Made by a program: the position numbers and the translations under genes | Shown: piece by piece, positions 1 to 5,335 of the stretch | Layout of the letters: each line of letters opens with the position of its first letter | How positions within the stretch are numbered: the stretch's first letter is position 1 | From: Candidatus Nitrosopumilus sp. | Lineage (GTDB): Archaea > Thermoproteota > Nitrososphaeria > Nitrososphaerales > Nitrosopumilaceae | Reading direction: 5' to 3' | Length of the DNA: 5,335 nt | NCBI GenBank assembly: GCA_018674605.1 | Contig: JABGZU010000051.1 | Location: 1-5,335 of the forward strand | The notes under the pieces: generated by a model | What the model was told of the DNA's origin: nothing | The model's input: the letters and a program-made list of their open reading frames with translations, nothing else | Database searches by the model: none

Positions 1-569
1 CAACCAAGTTGTGCTGCATTTTTTACAATTTTTTCAACAAGTTCATCTGTAACGTTTACTTTAGATGCTACAAGACTAGAAGAATTTGGGGGCATATCCA
101 TATACACATGACCAACTTCACCACCAAGATTCATGTAAATTTTAAAAGATGTAATTCCTTGATCAATACAAAAATTCATTTCGTTAATTTGTTGTTCAGT
201 GAAAACAGAAGCATGTATTGCATAATCTACATAGTGATACTCTGATGCAGTTTGGAGTTGAGGTTGTAAAGAAGTGCTAAAAGGTTTTTCCAATCTAAGC
301 ATTCTCATCATAGTTGTAACTCCACCTATCGCTGCAGCATGAGATTCAGTTTTTGCAGCTTCGTTAATGGGTGAATAAACTCCATAGTGAACATGAGTAT
401 CAATTGCACCAGGAATTGAAATTAATCCATTTCCATTAATTTTATGATCACATGCAGGAACGTCATTAGTAAATCCTACAATCTTTCCATCATCAATTAT
501 AATATTTTTATCAATTTTTCCAGTTGAAAGTATAACGTGTGAATCAACAATTACAGCATCATAGGTCAT
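1..569 (-). CDS. Cyclic amidohydrolase, dihydroorotase/dihydropyrimidinase family (3' part outside window)
   Basis: Reading the minus strand from the ATG at 569-567 gives 189 open codons that continue past the left edge, so only the N-terminal part is present. It begins MTYDAVIVDSHVILSTGKI, the small beta domain typical of cyclic amidohydrolases. The metal-binding motif follows as D57-T-H59-V-H61, and SFK143IYM matches the segment that carries the carboxylated metal-bridging lysine in dihydropyrimidinases and many dihydroorotases. Enzymes of this family open or close cyclic amide rings in the cytoplasm. The residues after the HxH (HYGVYSP) lack the Arg seen in the DxHxHxR motif of classical PyrC, so a hydantoinase- or allantoinase-like role is as likely as a pyrimidine-synthesis one; I leave the symbol empty. 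The gene is divergent from the small ORF at 644 and has no Shine-Dalgarno site. Family call is firm, substrate is not. Confidence 0.85.
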   Translation of the reverse strand, partial: MTYDAVIVDSHVILSTGKIDKNIIIDDGKIVGFTNDVPACDHKINGNGLISIPGAIDTHVHYGVYSPINEAAKTESHAAAIGGVTTMMRMLRLEKPFSTSLQPQLQTASEYHYVDYAIHASVFTEQQINEMNFCIDQGITSFKIYMNLGGEVGHVYMDMPPNSSSLVASKVNVTDELVEKIVKNAAQLG

Positions 570-643
570 CTAGAAATTTTGTGTTGTAGAGTCTATTATG
601 CGTTAAGGAATACGCTTAAGTTGATTATATCTAAAGAAAAATT
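570..643. promoter_or_regulatory. Divergent promoter region with nested inverted repeats
   Basis: This 74-bp gap separates two divergent start codons (569 minus, 644 plus). A TATA-like CATAATA on the minus strand at about 592-599 lies 23-30 bp before the amidohydrolase ATG. A CTTAAGTT segment at 615-622 lies 22-29 bp before the plus-strand ATG. Both spacings fit leaderless or short-leader archaeal transcripts. Between and overlapping them is TTAAG-N7-CTTAA (603-607 and 615-619), with an alternative overlapping pair GCGT (600-603) and ACGC (612-615). An operator role is inference. Confidence 0.4.
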
Positions 644-841
644 ATGGATGATTCAGAAATTGCAAAACGAGACCATCAGAGAAATAAATCTGAAATTGTT
701 AAACTAGTAAAAGAAATGTTTAATCTAGAAAAATGGGGAGATGAGCAATATAAGAAAAAACTACAAGAATTGGTTGTAAAAGATGAAGAACTAGTTCAAG
801 ACGTTATTAAAAAAATCAAGTTACAAAAAGGATTACAATAG
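644..841 (+). CDS. Small charged helical protein, 65 aa, unknown function
   Basis: I do not recognise this protein. It starts at an ATG at 644 with a TATA-like element about 25 bp upstream and ends at TAG. The sequence is dense in Lys, Glu and Asp, with regularly spaced hydrophobic residues (IVKLVKEMFNLEKW, then LQELVVKDEELVQDVIKKIKL), which suggests two amphipathic helices and a small soluble protein. There is no signal peptide, membrane segment, Cys pair or known motif. A DNA/RNA-binding or subunit-type helical protein would fit, but nothing proves it. It is divergent from the amidohydrolase and upstream of the tRNA gene in the same direction. No T-rich terminator is visible between its stop and the tRNA. 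Codon content and promoter position make it likely to be real. Confidence 0.65.
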   Translation: MDDSEIAKRDHQRNKSEIVKLVKEMFNLEKWGDEQYKKKLQELVVKDEELVQDVIKKIKLQKGLQ

Positions 842-900
842 TACAAGCCATCACGATTAATGAAAAAATAAAAAAAGAAGGGTTTAGAGAGATATTTTGA

Positions 901-972
901 GGGCCGGTGGTTTAGGGGTATAATGCTTCGTTCGCAACGAAGATGTCGAGGGTTCGATTCCCTCCCGGTCCA
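901..972 (+). tRNA. tRNA-Ala (anticodon CGC)
   Basis: All arms can be folded by eye. The acceptor stem is GGGCCGG (901-907) with CCGGTCC (965-971), and A972 is the discriminator base. The third pair is G903 with T969, the G3:U70 wobble that is the main alanine identity element. The D arm spans about 910-924 and contains the loop GG. The anticodon stem is CTTCG (926-930) with CGAAG (938-942), and the loop TTCGCAA places anticodon CGC at 933-935, reading codon GCG. The variable loop has 5 nt. The T stem is GAGGG (948-952) with CCCTC (960-964) and loop TTCGATT. There is no intron, and CCA is not encoded (TTT follows), so the CCA end must be added enzymatically. The next gene begins only 25 bp downstream. 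Confidence 0.97.
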
Positions 973-978
973 TTTAAC
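971..978 (+). promoter_or_regulatory. Possible TATA box overlapping the tRNA 3' end
   Basis: The A/T-rich ATTTAA at 972-977 lies 21-26 bp before the ATG at 998, the spacing expected for a leaderless archaeal transcript. It overlaps the last tRNA base. The other A/T-rich stretch (ATTATACATAA, 987-997) is too close to the ATG to act as a TATA box for a full-length message. Alternatively the gene has no promoter and is cotranscribed with the tRNA. Confidence 0.25.
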
Positions 979-997
979 CAGAAACTATTATACATAA

Positions 998-1375
998 ATG
1001 AAAAATACTGTCATTATGGAAGTTTTTGACGGTAAACAAGCAGCACAAGACTATATGTCAAAACACACATTAGCATTCTCTACTCCGGAATTAACTCTAA
1101 TGAGATTTGCATTTTGGATGGGGGATTCAGTTCCAGATCCAAAAAATGATGGTGAAGGAATTCCAAGAATGATGACATATTTGACAGAACAAGATTTTGC
1201 ACCAGTCTTAATTGATGATGAAACATATCAACCATCAGGTGCAGTAAAAAGTTCAGCTTTTGTTGGAAACGCATACAATGAAGTAAAATCAGATGGGAAA
1301 TTTTGTTCTGAATGTGGTACTAGTCTTTCAATGACAGCAAAGTTTTGTCCTGAATGTGGTACAACACAAGAATAA
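998..1375 (+). CDS. Small C-terminal zinc-ribbon protein, 125 aa, unknown function
   Basis: The C-terminus is a compact zinc ribbon, with C103-x2-C106 and C117-x2-C120 10 residues apart, each knuckle followed by Gly (KFCSECGTS, KFCPECGTT). This should bind one zinc ion. Residues 1-95 form a mixed alpha/beta body I do not recognise (MKNTVIMEVFDGKQAAQDYM, then MRFAFWMGDSVPD, then LTEQDFAPVLIDDE). No signal peptide or membrane helix is seen, so it is probably cytoplasmic. The ATG at 998 is preferred; a second ATG at residue 7 is possible. The gene begins 25 bp after tRNA-Ala and converges on another zinc-ribbon gene with 19 bp between stop codons. The ribbon closely resembles the tails of the proteins at 1395-1940 and 2456-3250. 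The zinc ribbon is clear; function is unknown. Confidence 0.85.
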   Translation: MKNTVIMEVFDGKQAAQDYMSKHTLAFSTPELTLMRFAFWMGDSVPDPKNDGEGIPRMMTYLTEQDFAPVLIDDETYQPSGAVKSSAFVGNAYNEVKSDGKFCSECGTSLSMTAKFCPECGTTQE

Positions 1376-1394
1376 AAAAATTATATTTTTAATT
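1376..1394. terminator. Bidirectional A/T-only terminator between convergent genes
   Basis: The 19 bp between the two facing stop codons consist only of A and T, with a T5 run on the plus strand (1386-1390) and an A run directly after the plus-strand stop (1376-1380) that reads as T on the minus strand. Archaeal termination uses such U-rich stretches without needing a hairpin, and both transcripts would have to end here or within the opposing gene. Confidence 0.55.
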
Positions 1395-1940
1395 TTATGC
1401 TCTAGCTCCGCACTTTGTGCAGAATTTTGAGTTTGGTCGTAACGCAACACCACATGAAGAGCAACCATTAGGATTTTGTGGTGCAGTTTGTTGTGGAGCA
1501 ACTTGTCGTGGCATTAAAGATGGATCAGGGGAAGGTAAAGTTCCAACATCTCCAAATGATTCTTGTGCAGATACAATTCCTGGTGGACCTCCACCTACTG
1601 GGTTATCTGCAGTTCCTGCTCTTGGTGGTGGATTCATTCCACCTGCCATTCCAGGTTGACCCATTCCTGGCATTAATCCAGGGGATTGTGTATTTCCAGA
1701 ACTTCCAGAACCTACTGATTTTTTTAATTCAAATATTACTTTGATAGCTAGAAATTCTAATGCAGAATATGCAACTGTATAATCACCTAATTTTTGAAAG
1801 AATTCTTTGTCACTGAGTTGACCTTTTTTGTACATGTTGTTAGTATCTAAAAATGATTCATAGTACCCTTGAGATTCATCAAACAAACTTTGTAGTTTGT
1901 CAAAAAGCATACCAAGTGTATCAACTTCTCCAAAAGACAT
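1395..1940 (-). CDS. Helical domain - Gly/Pro/Met linker - zinc ribbon protein, 181 aa
   Basis: The protein has three parts. Residues 1-76 form a helical domain with many aromatic residues (LGMLFDKLQSLFDE, YYESFLDTNNMYKKGQLSD, AYSALEFLAIKVIFELKK). Residues about 77-158 are a low-complexity linker rich in Gly, Pro, Met and Gln (PGLMPGMGQPGMAGGMNPPP). The end is a zinc ribbon with C160-x2-C163 and C174-x2-C177 (GCSSCGVAL, KFCTKCGARA). No membrane helix or signal peptide is evident. The ATG at 1940 is chosen because a TATA-like AGTAATTAATAT lies about 27 bp upstream; an in-frame TTG at 1952 would add four residues (185 aa) and cannot be excluded. The gene lies downstream of the thioredoxin gene on the same strand, with its own probable promoter, and converges with the zinc-ribbon gene ending at 1375. 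The architecture suggests a flexible tether between a helical body and a binding tail. Function unknown. Confidence 0.85.
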   Translation of the reverse strand: MSFGEVDTLGMLFDKLQSLFDESQGYYESFLDTNNMYKKGQLSDKEFFQKLGDYTVAYSALEFLAIKVIFELKKSVGSGSSGNTQSPGLMPGMGQPGMAGGMNPPPRAGTADNPVGGGPPGIVSAQESFGDVGTLPSPDPSLMPRQVAPQQTAPQNPNGCSSCGVALRPNSKFCTKCGARA

Positions 1941-1960
1941 AATCTGACTCAATTTTTGGA

Positions 1961-1974
1961 ATATTAATTACTTT
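1961..1974 (-). promoter_or_regulatory. TATA-like box for the helical/zinc-ribbon gene
   Basis: On the minus strand this reads TAAAGTAATTAATAT, all but one base A/T. Its centre lies about 27 bp before the ATG at 1940, so a start site at or just before that ATG is expected. This spacing fits the ATG better than the TTG at 1952, and no Shine-Dalgarno sequence precedes either codon. Confidence 0.4.
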
Positions 1975-1980
1975 AGGATG

Positions 1981-2000
1981 AAAAATTAAAAAAATATAAT
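1981..2000 (-). terminator. T-rich terminator after thioredoxin
   Basis: Read on the minus strand, the segment after the thioredoxin stop contains a T7 run followed shortly by a T5 run (plus-strand AAAAATTAAAAAAATATAAT). This is a typical archaeal hairpin-independent U-tract terminator and suggests that thioredoxin and the following minus-strand gene are mostly transcribed separately. Confidence 0.5.
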
Positions 2001-2012
2001 TTGTTAGGTAAA

Positions 2013-2339
<327 letters not shown>

Positions 2340-2420
2340 TATACTTTTGAGATATTAATCACACCTAAAAATGTTAATCAAATTCTAGATCTTTATTTTA
2401 TCTAGAAAAACTAAATTTGA

Positions 2421-2433
2421 TATATACTTAAAT
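2421..2433 (+). promoter_or_regulatory. TATA box for the zinc-ribbon/PRC-barrel gene
   Basis: TATATACTTAAAT ends 22 bp before the ATG at 2456, with its core about 27 bp upstream. This is the clearest archaeal promoter in the window and predicts a leaderless or very short-leader mRNA, supporting ATG 2456 over the internal ATG at 2507. The thioredoxin promoter must lie in the same 116-bp divergent gap (2340-2455), but its TATA box is less clear (a TTTTTAGG-like stretch near 2363-2370 on the minus strand). Confidence 0.6.
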
Positions 2434-2455
2434 GACGTTTTGATAAAACCCAATT

Positions 2456-3250
2456 ATGAGTTCAGAACTTAGATTAAAAAAATTAAGAGGTTCTGGAGGT
2501 TACGTAATGGCCACAGTTTCAGATGAACAACAAGTGAAAGGAAATTTGGGTGGTCCAGATTTATTTTTAGCACCAATAGGAAGATTAGATGCTAAAACAA
2601 TTACTAAACATTTTTGCAATACATGTGAGAAAGAATTTGAAGGTCCGCCAAAAATAGAATTTGAAAATCCAAATGAGGAAGTGGCAGAAAATTTAATTTT
2701 AGCAGAAAGAGGTCAATACATTTGTAATTCATGTAATGCTTCAATTGCAGAATATAGAGAATTTAAGAAACCAAATGAGGAAGTTGAAGTTGGAAGTGCA
2801 AAACCATTAGATCCTAACGCTACAACAGCACCTGCAGTAGAAGCTACAACAGCACCTGCAGTAGAAGCTACAACAGCACCTGCAGTAGAAGCTACAACAG
2901 CACCTGCAGTAGAAGCTACAACAGCACCTGCAGTAGAAGCTACACAACCAAGTTCTGCTGAATCAGTTAGTTCAATTGAAGGAAGAATGGTAATAGATGA
3001 AAATGCAAACAAAGTTGGTACAGCAAAACAAGTTGGTATTGATGGTAATACACAATCAATGGTTTTAGTTGTCGTTAAAAATGATGGAACAGAAGGAAGT
3101 ATCCCTTGGGCTAGTATTAAAAAAGTTGGAGAAGTAATTCTATTAGGTAAACCTGAAGAAGATACTGTTCAACCAGGAAAATGTTCTGAATGTGAATTTG
3201 TCAATAAAGAAGGTTCTAAATTTTGTGAAGAATGTGGAACCAAAATTTAG
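2456..3250 (+). CDS. Zinc-finger - repeat linker - PRC-barrel - zinc ribbon protein, 264 aa
   Basis: The architecture is modular. An N-terminal region holds two Cys pairs, C54-x2-C57 (HFCNTCEKEF) and C90-x2-C93 (YICNSCNAS), that could bind one zinc. A disordered linker follows with five exact copies of ATTAPAVE (residues 122-161). Residues about 173-231 look like a PRC-barrel: SIEGRMVIDENANKVGTAKQ, then MVLVVVKNDGTEGSIPWASI and GEVILLGK. The end is a zinc ribbon, C243-x2-C246 and C257-x2-C260. PRC-barrels occur in the photosynthetic reaction-centre H subunit, RimM and the archaeal CdvA/CdpB division proteins, and generally mediate protein contacts. It is not CdvA: the barrel is not N-terminal and no coiled coil follows. 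No membrane segment is seen. The gene is divergent from thioredoxin, and 40 bp without a T-tract separate it from signal peptidase, so cotranscription is likely. Domains are fairly clear; role unknown. Confidence 0.88.
   Translation: MSSELRLKKLRGSGGYVMATVSDEQQVKGNLGGPDLFLAPIGRLDAKTITKHFCNTCEKEFEGPPKIEFENPNEEVAENLILAERGQYICNSCNASIAEYREFKKPNEEVEVGSAKPLDPNATTAPAVEATTAPAVEATTAPAVEATTAPAVEATTAPAVEATQPSSAESVSSIEGRMVIDENANKVGTAKQVGIDGNTQSMVLVVVKNDGTEGSIPWASIKKVGEVILLGKPEEDTVQPGKCSECEFVNKEGSKFCEECGTKI
2819..2944 (+). repeat. Five perfect tandem copies of a 24-bp unit plus a 6-bp remnant
   Basis: The unit begins GCTACAACAGCACC and ends GCAGTAGAA. Copies occupy 2819-2842, 2843-2866, 2867-2890, 2891-2914 and 2915-2938, followed by GCTACA (2939-2944). 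All five are identical at every base, including synonymous positions, and the unit is a multiple of three so the frame is kept. It encodes the Ala/Thr/Pro/Glu linker of the PRC-barrel protein. There are no spacers, so it is a coding minisatellite, not CRISPR. Confidence 0.98.
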
Positions 3251-3276
3251 TAATTAAAAAAATTAATGAAACATCA

Positions 3277-3283
3277 AGGCGAT
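3277..3283 (+). promoter_or_regulatory. Degenerate Shine-Dalgarno site for signal peptidase
   Basis: AGGCGAT matches the archaeal anti-SD complement AGGTGAT at six of seven positions and lies 7 nt before the TTG at 3291. It is one of the few plausible ribosome sites in the window, as expected for a downstream gene of an operon with a weak start codon, and it supports TTG as the true start. Confidence 0.4.
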
Positions 3284-3290
3284 AAAATAA

Positions 3291-3977
3291 TTGGCTAAAA
3301 AAGCAATTTCAAAAGGAGTTATCAAAGATATCATTATTGTTGCAGTTGCAGTTTTAGTAATTTGGATAGGATTACAAGTAGCATTTGGGACACAGAATCC
3401 ATTTTATGTAGTTGCCAGTGGAAGTATGATTCCAGTTTTACAAGTTTACGACATCATAGTTATTCAAGGACATGAACCATTTGAAGAAGTTCAAGTAGGA
3501 GACATTATTGTATTTGACAGGCCTTCGGATCACAATAGAGTAATTGTTCATAGAGTACAATCAATACTTGAGGAAGATCCTAAAACAATCAGAACACAAG
3601 GTGATGCAAATCCATCATGGATTAGAGGAACTGACTATCCAATTACAGAAGAAGAGTACATTGGAAAAGTAGCATACATAATTCCACAAGTAGGATACAT
3701 CACACAAATATTGAAACCTCCAGTGAATTACATCATTATTGCAATTGTAATAGGAGTCATGGTAATCAAACAGATTACAAACAAAAAGAAAAAATCTGAA
3801 GATATCATAAGTAAGGAGACATTAGAGGAGTTATCAAACATTGGAAAAATAAAAGAGGATTCAGAATATTCTGAAAATACAGGAAAATTAGAATCGATAA
3901 AAGAGAATAGCGACACTGTGGAGAATAGCGACACTGTGGAGAAATCAGATCAAAAAACAAATAAGGAAAATAATTAA
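3291..3977 (+). CDS. Signal peptidase I, ER/archaeal type
   Basis: This is a membrane-bound serine protease that removes signal peptides from exported proteins at the outer face of the cytoplasmic membrane. A membrane helix spans about residues 12-32. The catalytic Ser is S45 in ASGSMIP, the general-base His is H87 in VIVHRV (the Lys of bacterial LepB is replaced, as in Sec11), and D105 in TQGDANP is the third conserved residue. A second membrane helix (about 144-160) and a tail of about 65 residues follow, rich in Lys, Glu, Ser and Asn and probably cytoplasmic. It starts with TTG: an in-frame TAA lies directly upstream and the next Met is M46, inside the active site. Two in-frame stops (TAATAA) end it. 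It is probably cotranscribed with the PRC-barrel gene. The tail holds an 18-bp duplication. Confidence 0.92.
   Translation: MAKKAISKGVIKDIIIVAVAVLVIWIGLQVAFGTQNPFYVVASGSMIPVLQVYDIIVIQGHEPFEEVQVGDIIVFDRPSDHNRVIVHRVQSILEEDPKTIRTQGDANPSWIRGTDYPITEEEYIGKVAYIIPQVGYITQILKPPVNYIIIAIVIGVMVIKQITNKKKKSEDIISKETLEELSNIGKIKEDSEYSENTGKLESIKENSDTVENSDTVEKSDQKTNKENN
3903..3938 (+). repeat. Tandem 18-bp duplication in the signal peptidase tail
   Basis: GAGAATAGCGACACTGTG occurs twice without a gap (3903-3920 and 3921-3938), identical at every base, and encodes ENSDTV twice (residues 205-216), followed by a partial match EKSD. The frame is kept. It lies in the charged C-terminal tail, beyond the catalytic and membrane parts. 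Confidence 0.97.
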
Positions 3978-3995
3978 TAAATTAAAAAATTATTA
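3978..3995. terminator. A/T-only convergent terminator
   Basis: The 18 bp between the signal peptidase stop and the facing dehydratase stop contain only A and T. The A6 run at 3984-3989 reads as T6 on the minus strand, so it best serves the dehydratase transcript; the plus strand has only short T runs and its transcript may end inside the opposing gene. Confidence 0.45.

Positions 3996-5335
<1,340 letters not shown>

Noticed and set aside
9..245. Plus-strand open frame of 78 codons at the left edge
   Set aside because: It lies entirely opposite the amidohydrolase coding region, whose HxH and SFKIYM motifs show that the minus strand is the true coding strand.
1417..1744. Two overlapping plus-strand open frames opposite the linker/zinc-ribbon gene
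   Set aside because: They are antisense shadows of the Gly/Pro-rich coding region; the minus-strand frame has a coherent helical domain and zinc ribbon.
1941..1952. TTG at 1952 as the start of the helical/zinc-ribbon gene
   Set aside because: It is possible and adds only four residues, but the TATA-like box spacing and the better start codon favour the ATG at 1940.
2819..2944. Possible CRISPR array
   Set aside because: The repeats are contiguous with no spacers, lie inside a coding region and preserve its frame, and no cas gene is present.
2713..3012. Open reading frame of 99 codons on the minus strand across the tandem repeat
   Set aside because: It is kept open only because the 24-bp repeat lacks stops in this frame, giving a monotonous Val/Ala/Ser/Thr/Gly repeat. 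The opposite strand encodes clear zinc-finger and PRC-barrel domains.

Overview
The window looks like chromosomal DNA from an ammonia-oxidising archaeon of the Nitrososphaerota (Thaumarchaeota), most likely a Nitrosopumilus-like marine lineage. The evidence is strongly AT-rich DNA, an archaeal-type 4-hydroxybutyryl-CoA dehydratase (a key enzyme of the thaumarchaeal 3-hydroxypropionate/4-hydroxybutyrate CO2-fixation cycle), an ER/archaeal-type signal peptidase I with a Ser-His rather than Ser-Lys active site, a tRNA without an encoded CCA end, TATA-like boxes about 25 bp before start codons with almost no Shine-Dalgarno sites, and a TTG start. The species assignment is inference; no database search was possible.

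Layout, left to right. 1-569 (-): 5' part of a cyclic amidohydrolase (dihydroorotase/dihydropyrimidinase family) that runs off the left edge. 570-643: divergent promoter region with nested inverted repeats. 644-841 (+): a 65-residue charged helical protein of unknown function. 901-972 (+): tRNA-Ala(CGC) with the diagnostic G3:U70 pair. 998-1375 (+): small protein ending in a zinc ribbon. 1395-1940 (-): helical domain, Gly/Pro/Met-rich linker and a zinc ribbon, convergent with the previous gene. 2013-2339 (-): thioredoxin. 2456-3250 (+): two-part zinc-binding N-terminus, five perfect ATTAPAVE repeats, a PRC-barrel domain and a zinc ribbon. 3291-3977 (+): signal peptidase I with a long charged tail. 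3996-5335 (-): 4-hydroxybutyryl-CoA dehydratase, whose 5' end lies beyond the right edge.

The central part (998-3250) is the least ordinary. Three different proteins end in near-identical C-x2-C-x10-C-x2-C-G zinc ribbons and surround a thioredoxin gene. They differ completely upstream of the ribbon, so a common tail has been joined to different bodies. This may be a redox- or zinc-responsive group, but no function can be assigned from sequence alone. The flanking genes are housekeeping (carbon fixation, protein export, tRNA, nucleobase or related metabolism). I see no mobile element, CRISPR array, prophage gene or replication origin. Gene packing is tight, and both convergent gene pairs are separated by fewer than 20 bp of A/T-only or nearly A/T-only DNA.
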